Shown: positions 35,500 through 48,724, numbered from the stretch's first letter. The stretch: DNA of 64,000 nucleotides from Sphagnum magellanicum (GCA_021904315.1 CM038920.1:4650001-4714000); one strand, 5' to 3'. Numbers and translations are program-made. The notes: a model not told the origin generated them from the letters alone.

Positions 35500-37785
35500 T
35501 ATTTTGACAAGAAATAGTAGAAACTCATTGTGTTGGGCATTTTATTGTGTTAATGATTACAAAGAAGTTAATGCAATAGCCCCTCAAACTATGCGGTGTA
35601 TTCTTTATCACAATGATCCACTATTAAATGTAAATCTAAAAACATAAGCAAGGAAAGGATTAATCATATATAATTCATCTAATGGCATAACTACATTGAG
35701 GAAACATGTTAATTAAGATCATCCTAATATTTAAAAAAATTCTGAAGAAGAAATTAATTGTCCTTTGAAATAAGATGAAATACAACCTTCCAAAAAGAGA
35801 CCAAATGTTTCTTCTAATTCCATATCTAGTTTTTTTTGTTACAAACGAACCTTTTAAGAAATATGATGTTCAACAAAAACAATTTTCAGAAGATTTGACT
35901 CTTTTAATTATCAAAAACCATGTTCCTTTACAATTTGTAGAAAGTAGTTGGTTAAAAAGATTTAGTATGCATTTGTGTCCCAAAATGATTCTTCCTTTTA
36001 GAAAATAATTTTCTAACGGATTATTGTCAAGATTAGTGGAAAAAATGAAAAAATGATATGTTTTACTAGTTGTAATAAAATGCCATTCTACAATTGCAAG
36101 TTTTGATTTGTGGATGTCAAAAGCTCGCCATGATATTTTTGCATTGGTGATTAATTTTTTAGGAAACGATCGGCAACCAAAGCACATTACCTTTGGTGTT
36201 TTTGAGCCAATAGATACTAATGGACAAACTTTGGTTAAAAAATTGACAGAATTGTTGGACAATTATGCATTGAGGAAAAAAATAATTGCTTATGTTAAGG
36301 ATGAGGGATCTAATCTAAACACTATGATTTCAACTTTAAAATCAATTATAAGTTGTGATATGTTGGGTTTGGAGGAAAATTTTTAGGGCACTTATTTTGG
36401 GCATGCAGTTTCCAAGGCTTAACCAATATGTTACAACAAAAGAAAAAGTTTGCAAAGTTTTACAATATGTGTCAATCAAATCTACTCAAGGAGATTTGTA
36501 GAAATGCATAAGTTGGCCAAAAGAATCTAGAAAGGGTAGACAAGGATGGGAAAAGGCATGTGTAAATTTAGGGTTTACCCTTTGGAAATTGAATATTCTA
36601 ATGAAAACAAAGATTTTTTTTTTTAAAGACTTTTTTATATGCACATTTTTTGTCAATTTTTACGTTGCATAACATTTCTTTCATTTTTTCAACTGCTATT
36701 GTGCATAATCTAACATTTTCTTTTGTTATTGTAGATTTGCTATCAAAGTTATCCTATTTAGGAGGCTTTGTAGTTCAAAGAAGCAATTATATTATGTTAC
36801 AACAAAGAGAATTTTGTGAGAATGAGTGCAAGAGTACCACCTCCTTTGACATGGCACATTTGTTGCATCATTGCTGATTCTTTTGACCTTGTTGTGTCTA
36901 CTTGTATTTTGAATCAATCTAGGGGTCATTGGTTGTTAAGTGATGCACTAAATTCTGCCATATCCATGAGTCTAAAATTTAGAGAGGAAATTGATCTTGC
37001 AACCTTTGATAACACAATTGAAGAAGATGGAAATGTTGCTTATGAGTTGTCATGTTTGGCCTCCAACATACAAAAGGAAATTATTCAAGTTTTGGATTCT
37101 TTTTTTTCCTTCTTAAAAAAAAATGAGGAAAGGAAGGCCCATAATATGCTTTCTTTAATGTTGGATCCTAGATTTAAAATTCTTCATCTTGTGTCCTCAC
37201 TTATTGGTCATGAACAAGAGAAGGCAATTGCTGAAGAATATGACAAAAAAATTTTATTTCCCATGCTTTTGAAATGTTATTATCATTTGCATCCATTGGT
37301 TGAATATGAAGGGGGTGTTGTTGATGAAAGCGTTGAAAAGAACATGAGTTTAGATATATTTGAAATGACAACTTACATAAGTGAGCCAACAACAAAATTG
37401 GTCAATCGAGAGCTTCTAATTTTTAGGCATTATCAAGTGGATGTTAAAGACATCAAATGTCCATTGCAATGGTAGGAAAAACATGAGAGCATGTTTCCTA
37501 CATTTGGTTTTTGTGCTACACAAATCTTAAGAATAGTTGAATCTCAAATTGAGATAAAAAGAATATTTTCATAGTTGGAATTCTTACTAGTTTTAGGAGA
37601 TGTTGTTTACAATCAAAAAATTTAGATAAATTGATTTTTGTGAGCAAAAATTGGCTCAATGATCTAAGATAGGTTGTAAATCCCCTTCTAGTATAGCAAA
37701 TTTTATTGAGAGTGATCTTAATTTAGAAGAAGAGTTAAAAGAATTTAAGAAAGCTTTTGAAAGGGATGAAGTCATGGAGTTGTAA
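35500..37785 (+). pseudogene. decayed hAT transposase with BED zinc finger
   Basis: Translated fragments follow the order of a hAT transposase. First is a BED-type zinc finger region (about 35520-35730) ending in LRKHVN followed by a DH pair, with in-frame stops nearby. Next is a catalytic-domain fragment (about 35775-36386) with LDNYALRKKIIAYVKDEGSN. A later fragment (36816-37475) contains NQSRGHWLLSDAL and MLDPRFKILHLVSS and ends in FRHYQVDVKDIKCPLQW. Then come hAT dimerisation-like remains (MFPTFGF, ESQIEIKRIFS) to the stop at 37785. Several in-frame stops and frame changes (for example near 35646, 36384 and 37475) show it cannot make a full protein. Confidence 0.88.
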
Positions 37786-38147
37786 GTTTCAAATAAAAAT
37801 TTTCCCCAAATCTCCATGTGTTTCAAAATAAAATTTTAAGTTAAAACATATTTTAATTAATAAAGGTATTAAATAATTTAAAAATAAAATATCTATTTCC
37901 AAAAATAAAGAACTGGGTTGTGAGAACCAGTCAAGAGAACCAACTGTTATCATATATGCGAGAACTGCCCTATTTGAGAACCGGGTGAATTTGGAAAAAA
38001 TAAAAATCCTGAAAACCTGGTCGGTTCTCACCAGCCCCAAAAAATTATATGTATTAGAGAACTGATCCGGTTCTCATAACATTATGTAAGAACTGGAACT
38101 GGCTGATTCTCACAAAAAAGTGAGAATCACCCAACACTGGTCCATAC

Positions 38148-40292
38148 AGTTCATGGAGTTCTTAATTCACAAATGACCTTGAGAGTTTGTTAGGAATAAA
38201 AGCTCGATGTGCTTGGATTGTTTTGTTGCTGTGATGCCTATGTTTGGATGTACCAAAAATAAAGATCTTTTGATGAGAGCTGAAGAATGCAAATGACATT
38301 AATATATTTGCGAAGATTTCAAGGAGTCAATAATATTAATTTGTTTGAATTTGAGATTGTGGTAAAAAGGAGGAGGGTTTTTTTATAATTGAAGAATTAC
38401 AAATTTGAGTTAATTGTAAATGTGGTTGTGTCTATTTTTAAATGTTGTGATAATTAAAATATCATAAATTTGAAGTTTGATTGTAAGTGTGATTGTGTGT
38501 GAATGATTGTGAGGAAAAAGGTGTTGTCGGTACAAGAGAGTCTAATATTATAAACATCTTCATATTTTGATTACAATAACTTGGGTTTAAGATATGTGAT
38601 TTAAATTTGCTTTGTTGACCTTGAGATTATGTCAATTTTAATTGGTAACCTTAAACTCACACTGCAACTTAAACTATCTCGTTTTCAAAAACCATAAACC
38701 ACTAAATCTGAACTGTACCATGTTTCAGAAAAGCTCGAGAAAAACCATATCTGGAGGTTCGTGTAGAATGGAAAAATTATAAATAACCTTACTCGGAGGT
38801 TCTACTAATTCTTTTTTAAAAATGTGTATCTGGGGCCACAATTTCCCTTAAAAAGGGATATCGCACAACACCAGTTCAAACTATAGCCAATTTTCCATGA
38901 AGTTTTCAAAAAATGAACTCACTGGAACACCTATGTTCTAGAGGGGTCTTTTTAAAGGCAAAATTTCACCACATTAGCAACTTTTTTTTGGATAGTGGCA
39001 ACACAAATTTGTTTTTGAGGTTTTCTAGTTGCCAGATTCCAAGAATTTGTCTATCAGAAAATCACCAGATTTGTGTACGAAGTTCCAGTAGGGTAGCATA
39101 TAATATAGACTGATGCTTTCTTTTTTTATAAAATCAATTTCTTGTTTGTACCCATATTTGCTTTGGTTGTCTTATGGATGGTCACCACCTAACCTACAGA
39201 TCAGAAATGAGAAGAGGTCTAGTCTATAAAGCGTGGAAGTGAAGAGGCAGTCAATCTCATTGTGGCTACTTGACAGCAAATTGAGAGCAATTTCACCTTG
39301 TGAAGTGTGATGGAGAAGAGTTGCTTGAAGAAGGTGATCATGATGGAGAAGGGGAAAACTCAAGGTGATCATCATGTGCACAATATGTTAAGTACTCAAA
39401 AATAAGGTCAACTCTTCTCCATCAGGGTACAAATTGCTCCTTATTCGAAGGCCCAATAAATCCCTTGTGAAATGACCAATGTGTTGCACTCTTCTTCCAA
39501 TCTGCGTAAGACCTATGATTTTTTGGTGTATTTTTTAGGTTGCTTTTGCAACTCAAGATGCAATCTTTGAATGACATTTTATGACATTTGTAAGTCCCAA
39601 GGTTTTTTTTTTCATTCATCCTTATACCTTAAAGAGAACCAGAGCATTACTCGTGCAAACCACGCATAGAAAGAAGAATGAAGGACAGCAAATTAAAACA
39701 TGTCCTCACTGCCAGCAAAAAAGCCAGCAAAAAATCCCTTCTGGATTGACCACTGAATTGACCTCCCCTGATATCCAGAAAGAATTTGTACAAGCTGCTT
39801 GTATTAAAAGAGATACAGCAACTGTACCTTGAATCACATTGTATATATACATTTTCTCAAGGATGGGAGTCTTTGTACACTCCAGGATACAGATTGTCAG
39901 GTCTCCCTTCACATGTCACCAGAACTGTCAAGAAGCACTTAACTCATCACATCTGCTGTGCATCATTCTGGACACCTCTGGCATGAATCAGAGAGTCTCC
40001 ACTTGAGAGAGAGTACCAAACTCTTAACTACAGTTATGACCATCAGATTTGAAACAGACAGATGACCTCATAAGACCAGCTACAGATCTGCAAGCAAACA
40101 GCTTGCCTGGGAGATCACCTTAAAGGAATGGATTGAATTATTGGCTCCCTAGGAAGAGCCGAGCAATGAACTTGATATATTGCAGAGAGAGACATGTTTG
40201 AAACTCAAGGTACAGAGATAGGCTTCCAGGAGCCAGAATAGCACTATGTCTGACCTGCTAACTCAAAACAACCTGACTGCAACTAAATGGAC
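38148..40292. other. spacer downstream of the CorA-like gene
   Basis: No coding sequence is seen. A partial copy of the dispersed ~215-bp repeat (ATCACCAGATTTGTG, TTCCAGTAGGGTAGC, GGATGGTCACCAC) lies at about 39050-39190. The part close to 40292 probably contains the 3' UTR of the minus-strand CorA-like gene. Confidence 0.5.
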
Positions 40293-42302
40293 TCATAATC
40301 GAAGATAGGCAGGATAACGCAGACTACCTCGGTATCGCACAGACCTTTTGGAGCTCAGCCACTTGGCCTTGACCGCCTGATGCTTGTGCCTTGTAACAAG
40401 ATATGTGTACAAAGGAACAACCCCAAAGCCAGCCAACAATAACATGACAATTACTGCGCAGATTATGAGCACATTCCGAAACCCATGCACAAGTGTGGGA
40501 TCGGTTTGTTTTGTCCAGGGCACTCCACCCACATTCATTCCAAAGGCTGCACCACAACAACACACATTTAATTAAGGATGGATTTGGTGATCTTGCTGAG
40601 ACAACAAGGTCTCTGAGAAGTTATGAAATTCAGAGTTCTCATACTACCAGCTAGGGATCACAGCTACAATGTGAAAGTTTGCTCATATTTGTGGTCCACA
40701 CACTGCCACACCCTTTCTTGCACTACACACTACCTATTTAGAGCCTGCATTCAATCAATCAGCATCAGCCATTTGATTGGTAGTTTATAAGTCTTTTTTT
40801 GGGCCATGTTTTTGTCAATGTTTACCTCCAGTCACAATTGACAATGGTAGAAATATGACTGACAAAAATGATAAATAGTAGAGCTTGCGGTTGATCTGCT
40901 CAGCTTGCCAACTGTCAAGACCAGCTTGAATTGCTGTAATGCGGTTTGCTATGAAGCCAACATTCTCCTTCAGTTTCCTGAGACGTGCCACCAGTACCTC
41001 CAATGCTGCCAGATCCTCAGAAGTACACCAGGCTTTGCCTGCACACTTGTCCTTCACTCTAGGGAATACTTGATCACCGTGTGCAATGACCTGCAACAGT
41101 TTTTGCAGGTCTAGATGCATCTTTGGGAATCGCCTATCATCCAACATCTGTTTTTTGGTGGCACCCACACCTAGTGCCATACACCAGTTGTCACTAACTT
41201 GTTCCAACAACATTTCACTCCATAAAAGCATGCATTACTCAACCAGAATCACAATACCAATTTGGGAACATCTGAGACTAGCAACAAAGCAATCTTTCTG
41301 CCAAATGCGTCACAGGTTGGGTCACAGGTCCTCCAGAATCAAAAAGAGGATCCTCACATGAGTTTAACAAGAGTAAACACCAAACGGAGTGGTATCTTGT
41401 GTCCCTTGAGGCATCAAATTCATAAATCTGTTGGGAGGAATAGTTGACAAGGTGTTACAATTTGTGCAGGGGGAAACCTTACCTGTATCTAAACTTCGTT
41501 CCACATCATCCAGGTGTGTTTCCAGATGGAGGACAGTGTCATGCAGCTGTTCTACATGGGTGTCAATGATGTGCACCAAGAGGTTCCCCACCCCCTTAGG
41601 CACTGCATTGTCTGCATGCTCCAGATGGCTCATATTCAGCAAAAACTCCAGCATATGTTCATGAATTGCCACCCCACCAGTACCAAGGCTTCCAGGATGA
41701 CTGTCCCCCACCTCACCCAAAAATGTTGGGTCAATCCTGGGCACCTCCATCAGGAGAGATTGTGATGACATTCGAGAGAAATCCAGCCTTGCCACACGAC
41801 CCAGTGAGACACTGATGACCATGTTGTCCCGTACAATTGCAGATATCCTTTGGGTGAACTTGCTGGTTGGTGGGCCAGCAGAGTTCACCCTGAATACCAG
41901 GGCCCCATCTATGGTACCGCAGAAGGGACCATTGCTCACAAGTGCTAGAATTTCCTGCAGCTTCAGGGGAGGGCAAAGCACATCAATGAGGTACTGGGCA
42001 AAGGCCGTCAACTTCTGGCTTGACCTTGGCAGCTCAACATGGAACCAAGAAAAACCCTCTCCATCCAACTGCTGCAAGTCCCACTCTCTGCTGCTAAACT
42101 TACCATGCCCGTCAAAGCTATATGCCATTCTTTTCACAGCACCAGGAAACAGAATGGTTTGCCGAGGGTGCTCATCATCAAGAAACATTTCAGGGGGGAA
42201 ATCCACCACTGTGTGAGGTTCTTCCCTGATAACTTCCATCCTCAAAACTGCCTTTCCCTCAAACCCCACAGGATTAATCCTTGATCTTGTCCCGAAACTC
42301 AT
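40293..42302 (-). CDS. CorA-like magnesium transporter family protein
   Basis: This is a plant member of the CorA/MIT metal-ion transporter superfamily, expected to be a pentameric Mg2+ channel-type transporter. Three exons on the complement: 41483-42302, 40826-41170 and 40293-40546. Phases close to 472 residues. The long N-terminal domain (residues about 1-365) is soluble and ends in a coiled stalk helix rich in conserved blocks (HVEQLHDTVLHLETHLDDVE, KKQMLDDRRFPKMH, RRLRKLKENVGFIANR-like). Two membrane helices follow, at about 370-388 (YYLSFLSVIFLPLSIVTG) and 413-437. Between them is the signature GMN at residues 391-393 (FGMNVGGVPW). The exon 2 acceptor was placed at 41171-41172 (CTAG) because it gives LDTG-VGATKKQM without a stop. 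The C-terminal tail is basic. A spliced 5' leader is predicted upstream. The target membrane cannot be told from sequence. Confidence 0.93.
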
Positions 42303-42458
42303 ATAGAGATCAAAAGCTTTGACTCTGCTATCAATTTGCCTTCAAATTCCTGATGCCACTGCACACAACCCAGCATGGACAGGAAGGAGCAGCAAGGAGA
42401 AGAAACAAAAACCTCCCCACAAATGTCTACATTGCTCTGAATCTCTGACAGCTCTGCA

Positions 42459-42640
42459 GTCCAGGATTCTCTGAAGAAACCAAATCACGAAGCTCCAACA
42501 TCCCCAGCTAGGAGACTCATCTGCACTTGAATCCACCACTTTGTATACTCAAGAAAGTGAAGTCACAAAGCTCCAAAATCCTCAGCCAGGAGACTCATCT
42601 GCACTTGAATCCACCACTTTGTGCACTCCTCTGAATGCTG
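42459..42640. repeat. 78-bp direct duplication in the CorA-like leader
   Basis: GGAGACTCATCTGCACTTGA starts at 42511 and again at 42589. The flanking 62 bp (AGCTCCAA-ATCC-CAGC before, ATCCACCACTTTGT after) are repeated with few changes. The duplication falls in the predicted second leader exon. Confidence 0.93.
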
Positions 42641-43630
42641 AATCATCCAATCTCAGGACATTTTGCGCAACTTCTTCTGTTTCCTGTAACAAACAGCAGA
42701 GCCAAAATGTAACTATCTGCCATTGCTAAGAACACAAAACTCCATTTCCTTAACATATAATCATCATTCATTTATTCAGTGTGGTGTTCTAAATGTTAGC
42801 ACTCTATTTGTTTGAGTCTCACTGATATGAGAAGATTGCAAAGCCTCCCTCAAAGCAATCCCATATCAAAGATACACTCCAACCATGCAAAATCAAAGAA
42901 AACTGTTTAGCATTTCCAAAATACCAGGCATCTGTGAAAGTGGCAACCCAGGTACTCATCCCATGAACAAAAGCCAGTGGAGGCTCTTTGGCATAAGAAT
43001 TGAAATGCTGAACTTACTTGAAGAATTTACAAGGTCCAAAACCATCCCATGAATGCAACTGAATACCCTTTGCCATTGCCAAATCATGCCCCACCCCCCA
43101 CTTATGCGAAATTCTATTCCCATATACAGAAGAAGGGTAGAGAGATACAGATGCACTTGAATCTAATAAAGCAATATTTTTTTGGTAGCTTTAGTGAAAG
43201 ACAGAGAGAGGGAAGGGCGATTATCTGCTGCTGGTATTGCTGACACGGACACAATAATAATGTAGCAACGACAGATTACTCTGGAACATTCTGAACCCTA
43301 AAACAAAGAAAGAATTCCTGAACCCTGAAAAGCAAGATCCAATGAAAGGGTTTCTATCCATTTCTCTTAGAAGTGAAGGGTCCAAAGGGAGAATGACGGA
43401 AACTCTAAACCATAAACCCTAAGTTTTTCTTCTTATCTGTAAGAATTACGGCGGACATCGCTTGACGAACATCTCTTAAGGAGGATCAGTCAAACAGGAA
43501 GAAGAAGGAAAAAAAGAAAGAGAGAAGGATAGGAACAAAGAAAGAAAGCAAGCAAGAAGACGCAGCATACCTTGGAAGCGAAGGTGATGACGGCCTTACA
43601 TTTGTCTGTAGGACACAAAATCACGCGCAT
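42582..43630 (-). CDS. possible leader open reading frame, weakly RRM-like (53 codons)
   Basis: On the complement, 43571-43630 followed by 42582-42683 (intron with GTATGC donor and TTACAG acceptor) gives an open frame from ATG to stop: MRVILCPTDKCKAVITF, then ASKETEEVAQNVLRLDD, then SAFRGVHKVV. The pattern AVITFAS-ETEEVA-N-L-DDSAFRG resembles the second half of an RRM fold, and the frame stays open upstream of the ATG (LKTLHVGLCVSDF). It ends 280 bp before the CorA-like start codon, inside the first copy of the 78-bp duplication. It may be a spliced upstream ORF, a remnant of a captured RNA-binding gene, or chance. The splice sites are convincing; protein function is not. Confidence 0.35.
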
Positions 43631-43799
43631 TCCTGCCTCTGACTGATGCGCAAAGTCTGAGACGCAAAGTCCGACGTGCAAAGTTTTCAACAGAAACAAC
43701 TGAGAACTGCAACACAACTACTCTTCTTCTGCTTACATAACAACTACTTCAATACATTATGATGCTGGAAAAAACAATTTTAAAAAAACCAAAAAAAAG

Positions 43800-43990
43800 A
43801 AAAAGAAAAAAAAAGAGTGGCGACAGCAGCAGCACCATCAGCAAGAAGAGCAGAAGCAGCGGCAGCAGCCTCGTGAAGCTTCGCGGACATCTTGGTGCAG
43901 AACGGTGTTGCAAATGAACCTACACTAGGTGCAGCTCTGAACACCGGCAGCAACGGCAGTAGCAGAGCAGCTTCTCACTGCTTTGCTTCA
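43800..43990. promoter_or_regulatory. GC-richer CAG/CTG-rich patch, probable 5' end region of the CorA-like transcript
   Basis: A short GC-rich island with repeated GCAGCAG triplets stands out from AT-rich surroundings, upstream of the predicted first leader exon. On the minus strand it could encode an alanine-rich peptide (MSAKLHEAAAAASALLADG), but no donor site joins it convincingly. Promoter or first-exon status is inference. Confidence 0.35.
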
Positions 43991-45420
43991 ACAATGGGAG
44001 TTACTTGTTCAAGCAAGTATTAGCCATGAAATAAAAGGATTTTTTAATAAATTTCAAATTTCATAGTCAAACATGGCTAAATCTCCTTGTGGATGATCGC
44101 CAGTGTGCCAACATCACAAAATTGAAAAAATGAAAAATAAATAAAAAATGCAGTCTACCAATGTTTCTTTTGCCGATTTTTTGACTTAGCCAAAGAGGAG
44201 ATGATCCAAAGAAAGATTTAGCCGAATCTGGCTACAATCTAAAGATGAAAGTAAATTTTCTTTTAAATATCCTTTTATATTTTTTTGATTACCATACTTG
44301 AACCACCATGTATAGAAATCTGGCCATTTTTCTTAAATTTTGGTCGAATTATGGCTATTGAAAACCTCAAAATGCACTTGATTATTGCTGTTTTAATTTT
44401 TAGTATGGTAGGTTTTTTTACTATATATAGCCAGCCTAAAAAAGACTGGTACCTACTAGGTACCTACCAGTGTTGGTCTAGTATCGAACTTTTGAACGTA
44501 AAGACCCGGTACAGTTCTTTTTTTCAGTTTTTCCTCATCTTTTAGTCATCTTTTTCTTTACTTCCTCTTTCAAAAAAATTTAGTTGTGTCTTCTCATTAT
44601 TCAAACGTACATCCTCGAAAGATTCGCTTTAGATGCCTAAAGTTTAGGTTAATGACATAAAAAAAAATCTTTTTGACAAATTTTTAAAAAAAAAGTGTGT
44701 GTGGAAAGTTACTATCGTCATAATTTTATTTTATAATTCTACATATTTGAATTAATAGCCATATTTGGCTATGTTTTAAAGGACTAATTGCAAGTTTTTT
44801 TATAACAAGAAATCGTCATTTTGGGCTACTAAAATGTGATTTGTTTAATTGTGTTTTCGTAATCATTAATTTATTAATTTTATTTTGTAAAATTATATAT
44901 TTTGGTTAGTACTCAGATTTGGCTATATATTAAAGGACCAAACCAGAGGTTTTTTTTCCATATTTTTACAATAAATTGCCATTTTGGCTACTAAAATATG
45001 AATTTCTCACTGTGTATTTGTTATCCTTCAAACCTACTCCTCTTTAGATTCACTTTCCGTTTAGCGAAAGGACATACATGAGATGAAAAGAAAACTTTAA
45101 AAAAGTGGAAAGATGAGAAAATGTTGAAAGAAAAATCTATCGAGGGATCTTTACGAAGGTGAAGGTTTTGCCGGTAGTACCTTCCGGATTTTCAGGCCCC
45201 TCCCCTCACCCTACCGGCCTTGGGTGGCCCTCAAATCCCAAAGGTACTATCGGCCAAACCTTCTCCTATACATACCGGCCTGATCCTGGTAATGATTTCT
45301 TTCCAGTTTCTTCGTACCAGGCTGGTACTGGTACCTAGTACTTTCGTACCAGGTCCTGAATGTCAGGGTTTTTTTTTTGGCTATTTTGTGGGGTAGGTGG
45401 GTTCAAGGGTTTTTTTTTAA

Positions 45421-45636
45421 GGATTTTGTGATGTAGCCTAAGTGGCCATCATTCACAAAAATAATTTAGCCAAATTTGGCTACATATTAGATGTGAAAGT
45501 AAGGGGGGAAAAAAAACAGAATCCTTCTGTATTCTTGGCTACCTTCTGGAAATTATCATAAAAATCTGGCGATTTGAAAAGAAAAAACTTCAAAATCTGG
45601 CGAATGTGAGTCATTTTTTTCATGAAAAATTGTTTG
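45421..45636 (-). repeat. dispersed ~215-bp repeat, copy 2 (inverted relative to 18.2 kb)
   Basis: The reverse complement reproduces the order of blocks seen at 18215-18432, from CGCCAGATTTTGAA through GCCAGATTTTTATGATAATT and GGTAGCCAA to GGCTACATCACAAAATCC. The middle part matches most closely. Confidence 0.75.
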
Positions 45637-47929
45637 TCGAAATTTGGAAAAGAAACACTAAGTGGGTTGTTGACATTGGTTTCTCTTTTTCAATTCCCTG
45701 ATGGAGCTCTTGTGGCGAGCATCCCTAGGAAGATTTCGACTTAACTGGCAACTCTTTTCCAAAGAAACGCTTAATAAATGTGTAGCCAGTAGATATGAAT
45801 GTGGCGACACGCTCCTACATACCAAAAAACACAGTTTTCTGTAACAATTTGGCAAATTGTTTAATATAAAAAGGGAATTCCCTTTTCACAAAATTGCGTC
45901 GCCTTTTGGCCATTTTTTGCCCCAAAAAATCACGGGTTGGCGACCATCCACAACTTACAAGAGATCTTAGCCAAATTTGGTTACCACATATCTAAATATG
46001 GCGATTTGAGAACTTTTTTCCCTCAAAATCTGCTGAACTTTTTACAATAGAATAAAGGAATCTTGCAACAGTGAAAGAAATCTGTTCTCTGTTGAGTAAG
46101 GCGTAAAATTTCATTTAAAAAAATGAAGGTCCCATCACCGAACAAAGGCCGGTGAAAGAACACCCCAACAGTGCCAACCCTGGCCGGTTAACAAACATGA
46201 ACCAGCCTGAAACCGTTCAATGAGCAACCCTACTCTGTACATCCGGTTTTGAAGTCTTGTGATTGGGTTTCTTAACTTTCCATCCAGAGATGGAATTTGT
46301 GTGTTCGGTCATGGGAATCAGAACTACCGGTTGCCAAAATATTTTTAAAGTTCATTTGCCTCTTCACGTTTGGTAATGGGTACCCCACATTGATGTCAGA
46401 TTCAACACATATTAATTCAATTTTTTTTCCTTGTTGAAAATATATGAGAAATTTGTGGTCCTTGTGTTTCTTGTTGCCATAATTTGTGTATTTACCTTGG
46501 AATATATATATAAATAAGGTAATTGGTCATAATTAACCACCCAACATTGGTATTTTGGATAGCCATATTTTTGGTCATTGGTTTGCTGTATGGAATAAAA
46601 AGAAAATCAGCAAAAATAGCTCTTTTTTTTTTTGGTATTTTGAATGCTCTACATTCATGGTTAGCTAGTGGATTTTTGGGTGTCTTCTTTTATGATTTTT
46701 CTATTCGCTTATGACTTGAAATTTTTCTTATTACCATATATACCTAGTGCGTACAACCATAAAATCATTCACTAAATTGGGCATCTACTCTAAGGCCACA
46801 AAATGCAAATTTTGTCTTTTGGTAGTTTTGTACAACACTTCACTATGATATATCCTTTCATATTTTTTAAAGGCACAAATATTAAAGCCCTTGTTATACC
46901 ATATTTTATGGTACAATATTATTAAACAAAAAGGTGGTCTTTTAAGAGCTTTAAATTTTTTAGGACCTTAACTATGATTTCATTTGACTTATTTGTCACA
47001 TGGATTATTTGGAATAAACAAAGTGGTTAAATCAAATGAAGTTTAAAACTCTAATATAAGTGATTGAATGATATTATGTTGAAAATTTACATAGTTGTGA
47101 AATTGGAAACTCTTAGAATATTTGAAAGATGAATCTCAAAAAAAAAAAACTAGTTTATGACATCATTGATGAAATGGCTTGTTTTGTCAATTGTTACAAG
47201 AGAAAATCTATTTCACATTGCTTGTGTAACAAGATTTTCACAAATGAACTACAATCATATGCATATGGAGGGTTCAATGTCTACCGGATACATTGAGGTC
47301 AAGAATTAACACCACCACTAGATGGGTATTACATAAAACTTCATGATGCCAATTTGGAGTGAGAAATTGGGGACAACCTGCAATAATGAAGGTAATTTCC
47401 ACCAAGATTGTTACATTTAAATGACAATGAATTCAACTCTCAACACTCTACTTTTTTTCCCCTAAAAGTTCTTTTATAACTGGAACTCTCTAAAAGTTCA
47501 TTTGGTCGAGTTTGATATCATGGTACCAAAGCATACCCTAAACCCTAAATCAAATTTGTAGTCTTAGAATTGGTACCCACAACACACCATGGATAAGCAC
47601 CACCCAGCGAATCAAACAAAGAACAAGTTTCTTCCTGTTGAAAATTTGACAATAACTCCTACGTGTCCACATTTGCTCACCATAATCTAACCATTCAAAT
47701 CTCCGGAAGTAGACATTTCAATTTCTAATTGAGATGTTCAGAAGAGTGCACAAACCATGGGATGGTGTAGAAATCTCAGCATAAGATTGCAAATGATAAA
47801 ATTCCAGAGCTAAAAGCAACTAGATTGGCAAACTGCAACCATTACCCACAACAAAACATGCAACCATTTTTTATTACTCTGACCTCCAAGCTCCCTGTCA
47901 CAGTCTTTAATAGTCTCATATTGACGAAA

Positions 47930-48235
47930 TTGCAGAGAAATCTCCACAACAATTTGAAGATAATATGACAAAGAATGCAGTCATAAGTCATATCGAGCCT
48001 TGTGAGAGTTGTACTCACAAAGTGTCAGACCATCAACTTCATCACAAATAGCAGTGACAAGCTGCTATGACTACCCACTGACTTCATCAACTCCCAACAA
48101 CAGTGCATGTAGGTATTAATAAGTATATGATAATCAACACAAAAATTGGGGGCAAACCAATATACACATTTTTTTTGTCCTGAGTTTCTGCTCCAGTTCC
48201 AGAAGCAATGGAAAGACTCAATCATGGTGTTGGCT
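47930..48235. repeat. segment duplicated from or with SCAR intron 1
   Basis: GACAAAGAATGCAGT, ATAGCAGTGACAAGCTGC, ACTACCCACTGACTTCATCA and TTTTGTCCTGAG parallel blocks at 14990-15275 in the same order. Divergence is considerable. Confidence 0.6.
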
Positions 48236-48724
48236 AGCACTTAAGATGCATAACTAATGAAAAACCTCAACAATATTCTCAGTTTTTAACAATCCCCCTC
48301 AAGCTTACATATGCAACAAATGACTATTGTCAAGATTGTGTAGATCCCAAATTCGGTTACATGTGTGGAGACTGATAACAAAGGAAAGGAAAGTGGAAAG
48401 AGAAGAGGTGCCTGTAGGTAGGGTCATACTATTTTAATCTGATGACCTCATACCAATTCCAAGCAAAACAGCAATAGTACACAACTTGAAAAACACCCAA
48501 TTCATATACAACATTTTTCAAAGAATCGTAATCCATGCTGGAGCATGCTATACTATGGAGTGTGATTATGCAGTGTGAGAAGAGAAAGAAATAAGTCCAC
48601 TAGGTGACCAATAGAGGCACAAGGGTGCATGCGTTACACCTACCTGTATCAGTTAGGGGACTCTCCAAGAAAGTTGATGAAGTGACTTGGAGCTTGGGAT
48701 TTCAAATTTGTGCTGGATCCCGAG

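Larger units (their letters stand above)
33724..38139 (+). mobile_element. hAT-superfamily DNA transposon (4.4 kb, degenerate)
   Basis: The left end TAGTGTTGGGTGGTTTTC matches the inverse of the right end, CAGTGTTGGGTGATTCTC, and near-matching 8-bp direct repeats flank the element. Both subterminal regions contain many GAGAACC or GAGAACTG motifs in either orientation (33810-33920, 37915-38130), typical of transposase-binding subterminal repeats. The interior carries a broken transposase on the plus strand at about 35500-37785, preceded by a pyrimidine-rich quasi-repeat array at about 34190-34710. Confidence 0.9.
43991..48700. other. spacer with dispersed repeats, no gene
   Basis: No coding sequence is recognised. 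Repeat pieces of the GGCTA/GCCAGATTT family occupy about 44040-44240, 45421-45636 and 45880-46040. The segment at 47930-48235 resembles SCAR intron 1. Confidence 0.55.
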
